In this document: piece after piece, positions 13,101 to 27,297 of the stretch
How the letters are laid out: each line of letters begins with the position of its first letter
How positions within the stretch are numbered: the first letter of the stretch is position 1
From: Ostrinia nubilalis
Taxonomy: Eukaryota > Arthropoda > Insecta > Lepidoptera > Crambidae
Assembly (NCBI RefSeq): GCF_963855985.1
Contig: NC_087092.1
Span: 9,610,001 to 9,674,000, forward strand
Reading direction: 5' to 3'
Length of the DNA: 64,000 nt
Notes under the pieces: generated by a model
Told to the model about the DNA's origin: nothing
The model's input: only the letters and a program-made list of their open reading frames with translations
Databases searched by the model: none
Translations under genes and position numbers: made by a program

Positions 13101-16100
13101 AGAAAAATCTACCATTATTTTAGTCACTGAATAAATTTTAGAGTTCTCATTTCCACTGAAAATATTTTTCAAAATTCGCAACAAAACCCTCCTTCAAGGT
13201 TTAACCCAGCAATTTAAACAAATATAAGTGTCCGTTTAGATCAAATACCTACTGATGATTAACACTCTTATGTCGAATCCTAAACAATTGCCCTTTAAAC
13301 CGTATCTATCGTTTATGCATGCGAAATAAGACTTAACAGTGCTTGTCACGATGACGAATATTCTGCGATGGGCCTCAATAGGATCGATTTAATCTATTAA
13401 TGTTCTTTAGGTATACCTGCAGATAGACGATATTTCATATTCTATTATGAAAAAGAATAAGAGACAAAAAAGCTTCGAAAGACGTCTGCAAACCCTAATT
13501 GAGCGCGCCAATTTGATGATATCATTTGATATTATTTCTTTGAACGGATAACTACAGAGTAATCGATATAAATATTGGCATTAAATTATTAGAAATAATT
13601 TCATAACTAAGCAATTAAAAATAATATCATGTGGTTTACTTATTAAACTGATCGACAAAGAAAGCTTTTATTATTAAGAAATTATTAATTAAGAGCGTTT
13701 TCTGTATCGTAGTTTAATGTTTATTTTAAGTTATCCTATTGTATTTCATTATTACTTAAATAGTTTTACTCCGATTATGATAAGACTCTACATAAAGTTA
13801 CATTAACAATTCTCGTCTTAAAAGATTTCCAGAATAAATTAATGAGCCAAAAAAGTTTGTGAACTCAAAATAACATGTAGGTGTTTTAAAATTTTTCACG
13901 GATATCGCGATTAGGGTGGCAAAAAGTTTAATTGGCGCCACGATATTGGTCCAGCGAGGCGCAAGAGCAGGAGGGCGCGGCGGGCGCGGGCGCGGTCAAT
14001 GATCGGCGCCCAACTTCGGAAGGTCGCCGCGCGGCCTTCTTTCGGCGAACCAGCGCCGTCTAATATACCTGCGCCCGAAACCCTGTATTTAGTCCGATAC
14101 ACTAACAGTTATGTGTGCTCTCGCATGCAGAGATGTAGGTTATGTTTCTGTGTCGAAATAACACCAAATGAACCAACTAATTGAATTCACACAGACAAAA
14201 AACTCAATTGCTGAAATAATGGCGTGTCAAATTCAGCTTTTCCGTCACCCGGATCCCATTTAGGTTCTTTCAGATCTCACGGTGACATTATCATAATAGC
14301 TTAATAACTCTTCCCAGTGAATGAATACCTTTGTGGGAACGTCACCGGCTGACTCAAGCGAACGTTAGCCCTTTATGCCGGGCGGCGCGTGAAATGCGAC
14401 TGCCTAGTCCACGTAAATATCGAGTTAATTAAAAATTGCGTTGCGAAATGTTGTGAAAAGGTTCTTTGATGCGCATTTGGGTGAAGGTACCACGAGGGTA
14501 AGGTTAGCCGGAGCGGTGACCCCTCTATTCTGTCCCATCCTTGACGTCGCTTCACAGTCGCCTATACAATTCAATATTCAGATGATTAACACGTATTCAT
14601 ATTATCGTTAACGTGTCATTCTAACCTTTTACAATACGATTTCTCTTTCTCGGCGCTTACTTATTCTCATCAATGCGTTTTGCAAAAAATATTCAAATCA
14701 TGATCTACCTAATAAAGCATGTAACATGCTTCACAAAGAGTTATGATGACCTCGAAATGAAAATCATGCAGCACTCCTTACCGTTATAATAACGAGGTCA
14801 TTTATCACGTTTGTATTTGTTTCTGTCTGTACGCATTAAGATAGATATTAGATTATAGAGGTTGATTCATGCGTCGATATTAAGTTGGATGTTTGGGCGA
14901 AGTTCGGCTTTCACTGGAGATCGCGGGTATTGGGCGGCGCTCGCGCATGTAAACACCCGCGCTCTACATGCGGATCGACAAAAAATTAAAACATGACCGA
15001 ACTGACCAACGCCGCTCTAGTTGTCTAATGAAAAAGGTATTTAGTGTCAAGAGTCGTAATGCACAATCTTATTTGTGCTTAATTGTATTCTCTACTACGA
15101 TAACTATACATTACTAAATAAAAATAATGTTGGTTGATGAACGCCTATTTAATCAGTAAACTAAATAGATAAGTATTATAAATCCAAATCAAACTAACAA
15201 CAATAAAAACTAAATTCAGAATTGACTCTCTTTTTATGAAAACAAAAAATACCAAGTTTCTTTCAATGACAAAAGCAATATGGCATGCAAAATTTCATGG
15301 TGTGGAATAGCTAAGTAGTGAAAGTGGAACAAACAAACTTTGTCATTTACAATGGTATAAGGCTATGGGTATTTCAGACTCAAAAGTATTTATGAAAAGT
15401 ATTAATATCAGTTTAGTAATAATTACAATAAAGGTCAATTTTTTAGATACACATAATATTAATTTGACATTGGCAGCGGATTACGAAGAGTTGATGTTCG
15501 CACACGATGATTTAAGATTGCTAAACAAACATTTCATTTGCGATAAGGCTGTAGTATAAACACATGTTTATTCTGCGCGCTGGAGGTTGTTATTATGTAA
15601 ATTCATATGTTTTAGCTCTTCAGCAGGCGCCTTGATAAGCGGGCTCTCGGGAACCTTGCGGAGGAGGAAGTACATACATTACGGCTCTTCTCATATCATG
15701 ACTCAATATAATTGAACAGTAAATCAAATAAACTCGTTAACAGAAACACCATCTCACGTTTTTACTGCACAGTCAGTACCTTTACGCTCTGACTGGATGC
15801 ATCACAAATAAGATAAATTAATGTTGGTTAACTCATTACAATCGTAAGCAGTTTAAGACGTTTGATAGGCATTTAGTGACCTATTGACCGTAATATTGAT
15901 TTATCATGTTTACGGAAGAGAGTCAAAACTTTTTTATTTTCAAATCTTCATAGTGCAGAAAAAAATATAATTTTAGTATCCTTTACTTCGCATTCGTTTG
16001 CAATAAGACTCCATATATCATAAAAAGTAAAATACAAACATCGCCAAATTACCAAATAATTATTAATCACATACCATTCAGACAGAATAAGAAAAAGGAT

Positions 16101-19100
16101 AAATTACCGTCGAACAAGTTATTGATATTAACTAGTATGAACCTACCATCGTGAAATAAGGAACAAAGGAATTGTCGGGAACTAATACACTCTACGTCAC
16201 GACAAACGGATATGAGAAAGCGAGATCAATCACCCCCCATAACATAATGGAATCCTATTATCGGAGTATTTTTCCCATTGTTATGTTTATTAGATCCGAC
16301 AACCATTACCGCGATAAACAGGAACGGTAGTTAATACGTAGGTAGCGAGCATCCAGGAAATATTGTTAAGACGTTCCCCTCACAGATGTAAAAAGTGGAT
16401 TCGATGGAAAATCCCCATAAAGCGCGCGTAAACTTCAAAAATGATCACAGAGTCGTGATCGAGTCACTAAACGAGCACTTGAAAGAAATGGGATCCAGGT
16501 GGGAAGTTCGGGAGGGGTCGCTCGGAGGGAGAGACGCAATAGCCCTCGCCGCGCCCAGTAAGTAATACAACCGCAAATTGCTTTTTTAACAAGACATTTA
16601 TTCCCTTAATCCAGCTGCAATACACGTTAAATTATTTTGCTCTAAGTAACACTCACTATTCAAGCATTATCGAATTGAAAACGTTGTTAACGACCTTTTA
16701 TAGCCGCGTCCTTGTGAAGGCCGATCGTTTTGCTATAACTAATAGTGGAATAAATGATGATCGCCGTGTAAATTCTAAACCGTGGGTACGTGACGAGTCT
16801 TCATTGCGCAATCCCGCACCAACTTGAGGAAGTAACCTTTAACATCGGACACTGTTCAAACAAATATTGGTGTAGAATTACATTATTAGACATGCACGAT
16901 TTTATTAAATTAACGAACTTTTGATATTTATACGCGTGTTGAAAGCCAGAAAAACTTTGTAAATTAACAAATTTGGCCACACCCTGTACACGACGTCTGT
17001 GTAATCAAAACAAAAATACAATAAACAACGAAATAAAGTTAACGATTCGTGCTAAGTATACGAATTGAAGTTGCTCATGTTTTTTCAATTTACAGATTTA
17101 TAAATCACTTAAATAATGTTACTAAATTACTTGTGTTTGTTATTGACTCCCGCTTCATTTGTTGCCTGAAGCTATAAATCTTGTCTATTAGTGAAGGATG
17201 GTTGCGCGCATGCACTACATGCACCTAAATTAATTTAACGTGCAACCCAGAATTATAAATGGAGGGTGTAATGAGACGTCGCTATCAAGCACCGGCGAGG
17301 CGGCTGCGACCACGACAAAACAAAATCAACAGAAACCTTCAAGACCTCCAGTAATCTCTTTGACACAATAATAAATGTAATATTGGACGCTTACGACAGT
17401 TCAGTGAAAGAGAAAAAACAAAACGGAGACTTCTTAAAAACAAAAGCTGAATAAAGCTTTTGATGTAGCAAAGTAACACAAACTTTTGTTTTCCTAATCA
17501 CAGTTCATCACGCTGAATTTGAGTGATGTTGTCCCTTGGAAACAGGAAAAAGCTTTATAAAATATTCGTCTAACATAGTAAAATGTCAAGAAAATAGTGA
17601 AACTTTTCCCGAGATTTCACTTAAATTTTCCATTACTGTTTATTTATTCTTAAGCAACATAAGTAGGTATTAGGTTTTTCTTTAATAGTACTGGAAACAC
17701 GAAGGTTACCTAAGCTTACCTAAAAGTATTACTTAGTGTGAATTTATTTGTAAATGAAACTTTGTAAGTACTATCAGACAAAGCTAAATTGAACACCTAT
17801 TACCTATGCATTTTCCTTTTCAAGAACAATATGAAAAAACTTCCAATCCAAAAAGAAAACTATTTTTCACAAATGTGCTGAAATATTGAAAGTCAACAAG
17901 ATTGATTTCTGAAAGTAGAGCTGGAAATCTTTGGTAGAGCACCTTAAGTGCGTACGTGCGGCCGATGATTGATGCGTAGCGACGTAGGCAGAGCAGTGAA
18001 AGCATTTAAGGCCAAATCTACACATGCAGCGATTTTGAACGATACGTCGGCATGATGCCGTGTGAACGCGGTTATTTTGTAGGTTAAGCTAAATAACAGG
18101 CATTCTGAAACTTTTGAGTTAATTAATGTCCAAATTTTCATTTGACTTTGAATATGGAAAACTCGCGAAAGATATGAACTTATATTTCAAAATATGTACT
18201 TACAGTTATTTCTGAAAAAACGCTAATGACATGAAAAATTATATCTAAGCTCTTCTTAAGGGTTCCCTTTATCTGAGATCTTGGTTAGAGCCCTGTAAAA
18301 AGGGTGTGTGAACATAAAATGTGTACCTAATAAATAACAATAGGTAACATTTTAAGTAGCTTGTAAGTGTTGTAAGTGCCCTGCAAGTGTAGGCCCTGCC
18401 TCGGGCACACGTCGTAGCGGTATCAAACCCTCCCACAAAAAGAGCGCGTCCGAAACATGCGTTACAATTTTTCTCCTACATTGCACAATACGAATTTGTT
18501 AACGGGAACCGGCCATCTACATTCGACTTTTTTGTTTGTGCACTGGCGAGTATAAATTGATAATGTTGGTAATTTGGCGCCCGGCCCGAGTGCCGTTGCC
18601 CGCTACACTAATGAGTTTATAATGGACACAATAATGTAGGATGATAATATATTTTTGGAATCACTGTCTAGGTCGAGTACGCTATGAACAAGTCCACATG
18701 TCCACATACCTGGAAAATTAAGTGAACTTGATCAAAGTCAATATAGACAATAACGCAAACAATACCTAAAGCAAACACTGTAAAGGTCGAGCATTGTGAT
18801 AAATGTTTTGTGAAGAAATGCGTAATTTTCGTTACCAATTCAATACGATTAATTGAAATGTTCGTCAATCATTATCTAAGATAAGTGTGTACTCAAGTGT
18901 TTGCTATAGTTCGGAAACAATAGCGCAATATGGAGTTTTTGTAGCAAAACAATAGAGCGGGTGCGAAGGTAAGTGGGTGCGAGCGAGCACCGCAAACAAG
19001 TGTAAATTATCGAGACCACAGCACTCGTATTGAACAGAGCGTCAAAACAGAGGATTGTCGAAATATTGCTTCATTACACGTACAAAGAACCGGTAACAAT

Positions 19101-21092
19101 CTATTTCTCAAATTATCACGTTGCACCTCTTCGTGAGACGCTACTAAGAACACCACGTATACCTACCTAACACACAAAAAATACTAATGGAGCGCCTGCC
19201 GGGCTATGTGCAGGAAGTGCTCGTATAAACACAGCGCTAATGAAAAATGCTCTATGCTTTACAACATGCGATTTATAACCGTTTCCAGGAGTTCAGAGGA
19301 ATCTATGTCACGCAACTGTTGCTGGAAATTGAATTCATCTGCGGCTTCTGAGCCCGAAATATTATTGCGTCGTGATATGTTTCATGCGGTTGAAAAGCAC
19401 GAACAGTTATTAAATCATTGAGTTCATATTTATTAGTTTTTATTACAATTTTATATTATTTTAACTACGAGGAAAATGAGATCGAATTTATTAAGAATTT
19501 GTGTCTTGCCTCTCATACCATTCTACAACATTGTTGGAGTGCATATGTTAATAGATTCCCTCAGATACAGATTAGATCCATTCGCTCGCCCATTAAGATA
19601 TGCAAGCTTCTGCGAAGGTACGAATAAGCAATGAAACACACTCGAATGTGCATGCCCGATAGATAGAACAGTGTCGCACAACGGTTATGGGACAACGGCA
19701 GTGCCAGCTGGGTCACTATCCGGTTGGCAAAGGGTCAAAAAGGAGAAAATTATTCCTTCACTTCCTACCTAAATATCAACATACTCTTATTGTAGGGCCA
19801 TAATAAGTTGACCATGTCATTTAATTATCATTTAAATTGGCTTATGTGCTCTGTAAGTAAATTTCAGGACTTCCACGAAGTTGAAGGTACTGGCACAGTG
19901 GAAATTGCTCCACCGACAAGAGCAAAACCCTTTAATTATGAATTAATTCTGGGAAAACTACCAAAATCAGTAGTCTGGGATTTACGTTGCAACATTACGG
20001 CTTTGAAACCTTGACCATGATTGTGTGTTCTGATGTTATCATTTATTTAATCGTTTAGCTTTACGATATCTAAAATTATTCCTAAATGCTTTTTTGCAAG
20101 TTTTGTTAGGTACGATTCCACAAAAGAATTTAATTACTATTGATGTCGATAGTTAACTACGCAGTTAGTTAAATCATATTGAAAAGTTTGAAGCGTGAGT
20201 GATTGTATATCATCGGCAACAAAAAATACATTTGCGCTTTCACTCAGAGCAAATATCGGGGGTAGCCTAATTTTTATGCTCGCGGTCGAACAAAACAATA
20301 TGTTTGAAAAAGTAAGAGTGGAGAGTGATAGAATAACTAAATAATGATTGATTGAAAGTGAAAAAGTGGGCAATCCGATGACCCAGCATGCTGTCTGTCA
20401 ATGACAAGAAGGTCGTTATGGATTACATTGTGGATCTATGTTTGTGTGTGTGGAACCATTTCTATGGATAATCAGTTTTAATTTATTTCAGATAAGTACA
20501 CTTCCCGAAGTATGAAAGAGATGAGCTGTAATTTTGACAGGAACGCTGGTACATTAGGTCCGAAGATAGGTGCACTCTTGCGATCTCTTAGAACTAAATT
20601 TTCCGATATGGAGCCCGAGTTAAAGGAAGATAAGTATGAACTTGGAAAGCTCGATTTGATTTTTATTTCACAATTTTACGTAGAGTTCTTGTTGTTCTAA
20701 CACTTCGTTAAAGTTATTTAATTAACTGTAAGCAAATCTAACATAAATTATGCTATTAAATTACGAATACGTTCCAAAAATGTATTACGGTGATGTGAGT
20801 TTGTACCTACCTACATATCGAAAGCTTTCACAGTCAGACTGAAAAGAGAGACGACAAACCAAAAACAATCTACATAATATTAGATTTGATTTTAGAATTA
20901 CATTACTGTACCTAACTTCATCAGTGAATTCATATTTTCAAGCTAAAACCGATTTCCGATACTTACTTAATGACGTAACAATAAATACGCCCAGCTCCTG
21001 AAGTATGTTATTATTATATTCATATTTAAAATCCGTGCAAAAGATGTCGCTTGCAACGGACAATTGAGATGATAATAAAATGTTATGTTTAC

Positions 21093-21197
21093 CGAGTTAG
21101 AGGTCTTGAAGAGTACTTTGCAAATGTTGTAGCGTCGGCCGTCGAAGCGTGCGCATCGCGGTGACGCCATGCCTCCATCTTCCTCGTACTGACTCAT
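21093..21197 (-). other. possible first coding exon, unidentified
   Basis: ATG at 21,197 opens 35 codons, MSQYEEDGGMASPRCARFDG then RRYNICKVLFKTSNS, ending at a plausible donor TCG|GTAAAC. Composition is GC-rich and GC-ending codons dominate. No partner exon was found and the protein is not recognised, so this remains a candidate only. Confidence 0.2.
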
Positions 21198-24100
21198 CCC
21201 GCTCGTGACCTGAGCGCGGATTTTGTGTTTAGCCCCGACTTACCTTCACAATGATTTAACATTAATCACGTATTACTAATCAGTTTTACGTTAAAATTTA
21301 TTATCGCTCCTTAATTGATGTAGTTAGGTGTACCTAATAATCGTGGTAAAGCACAGTCCAAGATCATCTAAACGTGAATTCGATATTGATCAAAAGATTG
21401 AGAAGGACGCCCACGAATGAAGACGCCGATTCAAAATAACCGACGTAGACAATACAATACAAAGCGTTGGTATATACGAAACTCGTAATAAATTTTTAAT
21501 GAACGCGGCCAGAATTCTCAACTCTTCATAAACATCTAAGTTAGTCAAATTACCGTATCGAATTCTTTTTTTATTTATATGTTCATTATGTTTATCGACA
21601 CGATCACCTCACGCGTCCAGCCCGAACCCCACTTAGTCATATCAGTAAAACGCAAATAGTGCAAGCAAGATCCGGCTACGATGAGCAACGAATAACATTT
21701 TTCTTGTTTAGCCATTATGTTATTCAAACTAGTTATACCCGCGGCTTTGGTTAAGACTTGATACAGGAATCTATTGCGCAATATACGGGAGTCATATACT
21801 TTAACTACTGGTGGCCATAATAATTAAATAATACTCACGAACAGTGGAGCTTTTCAGTGCTTTTTTCGAAAATCTAAATCCGTCCTCCCTGCCTAGATTA
21901 CCCTTCACAAATATAATTGAGACTTGTATAAAGTTCTACCATACATATTTACAAACAAATTGACCTATCCATAATATTAGATAGATGATAATTATAGATT
22001 ACAACCCGACGATTAAATAATGGACGTGAAGTGCGGTTAAGAAGGAATTTACAGGTTTTGCTACGAAAATGTTTTTCTTGAAAGATATTTTACGGGGTTT
22101 TATTAAATATCGTTTACTGGTCGATTATTGAGTCATCTCCTATAATAACTGCTGGTCAAAACAAACCGTATCAAGACTAACGAGTCGCGCCGCACAGTGA
22201 GCAATGCCGTCGTCTCCATTCTGCAAGGCGATTATTTTTTTGCATAAGTGTTGATTGTAATAGTTATAAATGGTAATAATATAGCCATTATCATAAAGTA
22301 CATTCGACGTTGATCTTCAAGTGTGATCATCCTTATTTATAGAATCATTTCTAAAGCATGTATTTCCGCCTTTTGTTTTTACTGGTAATGTTATAGTGCC
22401 TCAACAATCTGTACCGTTATCGTTTAAAGTCATTCTCACGTGAGAATGGAGATTTATTTAGTAATTTGCCAGACGAACACACGGTGAAAGAGTGCACTAC
22501 ATTTAGGTAATTTGTGGGGCTATAACATGAAAGTAAAGTTGGGCGGTACATAACTTTACAAAATATTTCAATCATTTTTAAAATATTATACATTGCATCT
22601 ACATGGCCTTTAATATTAACTTAAATACCGCTTTTAATTTCAAACTGAATAATGAGGTCATTTATGATTGAAACAACATTTATCAGCGGAATCACTGAAG
22701 TTGAGGTCTCTACTCTACCAGATCTAGATTATACATTAAGTTCAATGAGTAATACAAAGCATTACGGTACATCTAGCAAAGCAAGAAATGGGTTAGTCTG
22801 GCTCTACAAGCACTATCACTTACCATTTAAACCTACTCTTACATTTACACCTTTTCTATGTTCTAATGATACACAATAACGATTGTTTACTGGCTACAGT
22901 TATATGTATCTGGTTGACAATTCTAGATATAGGTGCCATTGTTTTGTATGACTACGGAGTTTGGGCTGTCAGTTTTGACAGTTCGTGCTAGTTTTCCGCG
23001 TAGTTTATAAAACTTTTCCATGGTGCAGTGCTAGAGAAGTTAGAGAAGTGATGTGGGCCGGGGCTGGGCGATCGGATCGTGTTGGGTAACGGCACCCAGC
23101 TAATTACCTATTAGAGCCAACAATGGTCTCACGTCGTCGGTGGCGCGCGCGGTCACGTCGCACGCACCGCGCTGCGCGAGCGCAGACCGCTGCCCGATCG
23201 CGTCATTTTATGAATTTGCAACTACTGCTACTAAATGTTGTATACTTATCTATGATTACTGAAAATAAAACAAGTAAGAAATAAGATAATTCACTTTTAT
23301 GCGATGGGTCAGATTAAAATTTTGACTGATGTAATTAAATGTAACTAATTACAGGTATCATTATGTTTTCTTAATAAGTACGATTGAGTCAACTGAAAAT
23401 TATTTTGTTATTTAGAATACTATTGAGGTGACGTGTAATACTTTATGTATCTAAAAGCTCGTGATGTGCCTCCAGGTCACAATGTAATTATCAACATGTC
23501 AGTCGCAGCCGATCATTTTTCCATGTCACCAATGGCCATTATAAAAAGAATCAATCAAACTCATATTAGATGTCAACCGTCGACGCTCGTAGGTCTGGTT
23601 ATTCTTGTTTATACTTCGATACATCGGCTCATTGCATCGTTATAAGGTGCTAAGTATGCGAAAAGTGTGGTAAGTACATATGTATCGAATGTGAAGTTTA
23701 AAATTGTAATGTATATTAATTTATTATAATAATGTCCTAACTGGTTGTGATTGGCTACAAGATTTGCAGTGGTGGGAACGAGGAGTGGAAATAGTCACTA
23801 ACGTACGAGTATTTTACAATTATGCAGATGTACCGAGTATATTAATAAAATCATATAAAAACGTGTTTCATGTTATTATCCAACAAATAGCTTTGGTACA
23901 GTCAACCGCATATATCAAACTATCAATTTTCATCAGAAATATTTTTTGCAATGCAGCGCTTAATACAACAGTATGAGATGCCACGGTGTAGTTTTATGTG
24001 CGGTCATCCGTACAAAAATATCTTCTATATTATCATCTATTAATAAGTACAATAAACATTCACACAGTATAGGTACTTACTTACAATTTAAATGGTAAGC

Positions 24101-24464
24101 CAAGCAACAAAAAGTAGACCGCGACTCCCACAAAAGTATTCAGCATTCGTTATAAGTTGATAAATAGATAGGTTCGAATGATAGTAAGTGTATCCGTGGC
24201 GGCCGCAGCCGTACAAAAAGCAATTTGGCCAATCATCCGTGCCAACAATGAAGCCATCAGCATACTAGATCAGTCTTTCTATTGCCATTCGCGGAATTAA
24301 AAAGAATATTTTATGTGGAGTAATTTTATTCCTATCTATGTAAATCGGTGCCCGCATAGTTTTTAAAATGCATGACTTTATTCGTAGTTGCAAAGCGTTG
24401 CGCGTAAAAATGCTAAGGTTTTCCCTGGGTAAATGAGAGCACTATCTGAGTTGCTATTCCCAGG

Positions 24465-24623
24465 CTACATAAACAAATTCTGATCACAAGCGCGGCGCCG
24501 CGGCTTCGGCAGCCGGCCGGCCGTCCGGTTCTCAGCCGGCTCTGGGTAACTGTTACATGTGCTCGGACTGTATCCGGGCCGGGCGTGCTGGTCCGGATTA
24601 GGCAGAGTCCCTTGGAGTCCGTG
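24465..24623 (-). other. GC-rich coding-like island, possible exon
   Basis: Preceded on the minus strand by a fair acceptor (TTTTGTGTACCAG), an open frame reads HGLQGTLPNPDQHARPGYSP, then CNSYPEPAENRTAGRLPKPR and RRACDQ. The third codon positions are mostly G or C, unlike the AT-rich flanks. There is no clear GT donor after CAG, and I recognise no family. It may equally be a GC-rich regulatory segment. Confidence 0.2.
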
Positions 24624-26775
24624 CTGGTACACAAAACAATAGAACGCTAATAACAAGTCACATAATCTATGAGAAGTTATTATTAGGTATCTTTAGGTAG
24701 AGGTCCAAAGTTTTATTGAAGATAGTACTCATATAGCTCTTACACGAGTATAAACTTTTAAAATTATCGAGCCTGACACAGCGGCGATAAACTCTTCACA
24801 CGATATTATAAACTTATCAAACGCTCACAAAATCACCGAAGTGGAAAACTACTCTTACATCACTCTTACGCTCTTACACAAAATTGGTCATGCTCACATA
24901 AAATAAACGAGACAATTTCACACTTGATGATTTTAGACGTTGGCGTCTTTTGATACATGCGACTCAATTTTGTGTCGTTTACACCCTTGTTGATTATAGC
25001 TATTGAAACGAAACCAATCCGTATGGGTATATCTTACACAGGAGTACAAACGTATTATGCCAAGCTTATAATTCCACAAAATACACACGACTCTACATTA
25101 TCACCACACCCGCACCTTTTCGCCAAGTCACTTCGGCGTTGCCGAGCCTTTTGCCAAGGAAGCACCGCTATGAATGAATGAGATGATCTTTGTGTGAATT
25201 CACACTTCACAATGCATTGTTAAGCAGTTTAATTACTGGAACAAAATTCTCAGAACATTAAATAATAAGTATCGAAGACAATCATATTCAAGTTGATCAT
25301 AAGACGACTAATGGAAGCATAGAATAGATAATGTAGTTTTTAGAGCTAAATGCTAATATTGCATTTATTTACCAACCAGTTTGACTTACAGAATTTAAAT
25401 TAAGGCATTATTTAGTGAGTATCCTTATCTATCGATTGCAAGATGGAAGATGTGACATTATGAGACTACTGCTGATATCGGCGAGTGGGCTTGAGATTCA
25501 GGCGCTGCTAACGGGACCTCGTTGGCGGCTCTGCACACAAATTAATAGTTGCCGCTCAAGGCCGCCTACAAGCAATCGACATAGATACATCGGTTTGTCG
25601 ACTATGAGAGCACGGCGCCTTCCGACTCACGGTCAAGAATGAGGCCGAGAAAGCGGTCTCAGCGGACCACTCGACGGCCGAAGCAGTCCCGGCCACCACG
25701 AAATTGCCTTTAATTGTTTGAACACTCCAAAGAAAGCTGAATATTTCCCACTCATCACAAAAAATATTGTCAAATAGATACACTCGTTAATTAAATAGAG
25801 CTTTGTCATTCATATTCAATCTACGTAGAACTTTCTCCGTTGACAAAAAAATGTGCGAAATCATCGCGCACCAGTGAACGTTCAGCTGGTACACGATAAC
25901 TAATTGAATCCTTATCGCTGCGAGTATATGGGACACGATATTTGCACTCCATTCACAAGTGTAAAGTAATTAATTTGAATGGCTGCAGCACAAAGGTGGC
26001 GTCCGCGGTGGCAGTCGGCCTGGGTGCGCGGTTTTTGTGTCGCCTGTGGGTGTACTGTTACTGTTAGCCGAGTTTCGGCCGCCCCGCCAACGGCTAACCT
26101 TGATACTTTCAGTTACGACGTCCATTTTGCACTCCTCTTGTTGCCGCTGTCATCTTATTGTGGCCGAGTTAACTGACAAAAAATATCAATCAAAATTCTA
26201 GCACAAGAGCCCGCGGCGCTCGCGCTGTCTCTTGCCCAACAGATAAATGAGAAGAACATAGCTGCGTCGCTTTTACGTTATAAGACATGCCGTGATCACC
26301 ACAAATTGAGGGCTTTATTTGGATTTATGGTACACACGTATTTTTTGCTACATTGCGTGACTGTAATGCATACATTTCTAGTTACATTAATTGCATTTTG
26401 AGTACTCTCTGCGTACTTACACGCACTTGAACTTCGGACATTAGAATTAGAAAGTGTGTTTCTTGATACCAAGTCTTAAGTAAATTGTATACCTACTTAG
26501 GTACTTATTAATTTCTCACATGGAACAATATAAAATATCACTAAAGGAAAACTCGGAAAAGAAAGGGAAAAGAAAACGAAAATTCTGTTTATTTTTAAAT
26601 CCCAATCAAATAGGACCTACATTCAGACGAAACATTTTCCGGAATAAACGATTTATTTAATAAATCCAACAATGTATACGTTATTTATTACTACACCTAC
26701 TTGCATTACCAATAACAATATGTTATGGAAATATCTCTAAAATGGCTATTTAGTTTATATTCAAACAAAAAGTTT

Positions 26776-26807
26776 ATTTATTACCCCTAAGTAGAGGGGT
26801 AATAAAT
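26776..26807. repeat. perfect 13-bp stem hairpin
   Basis: ATTTATTACCCCT pairs perfectly with AGGGGTAATAAAT across a 6-base loop AAGTAG. No surrounding gene was seen, so a terminator-like role is not supported. It could be a small foldback repeat. Confidence 0.7.
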
Positions 26808-27244
26808 GGTCCAGTCAACCGTGTTAAGATCAATCGGTATTCAGGAAAAATATTTAGAGTAATAAAGAATCTTTACTGATGCACTAATGTTTTAATCATG
26901 ATAGCACTAATTATTGTCCATTCAGATATAATTATTGCCATCCTTGTGCTAAATAGTGTCTCGTTATTACATATGGTTCTTTAATAATATTATATTATTA
27001 TTAATTCTTAGATTTAAACGGCTGGATATTAAAAAACATACTTATAAAACACAGTGGATTATGAAGTAGGTACTTCTCAGAGTGTTAGGATACTTACGGT
27101 AAATGTTTAATTCACTTAAACTTCACAATGGAGTCAAAGGTGATTTTCCCAAAGTTACCATCAGAAACAATTTAAAACTGTCTCATCAAACTTTATAATT
27201 AGCGATCGCAAAATATTAGCTCTACATTATTAGATGCGGACAAA

Positions 27245-27297
27245 CCTTGGTCGAAACCGGACAAAAAGAACTTGGTCAAAATCTTGGACAAAAAGAA
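27245..27297. repeat. two-unit tandem repeat, about 27 bp each
   Basis: CCTTGGTCGAAACCGGACAA followed by AAAGAA is repeated at once as CTTGGTCAAAATCTTGGACA then AAAAGAA. A local duplication with some divergence. Confidence 0.6.
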
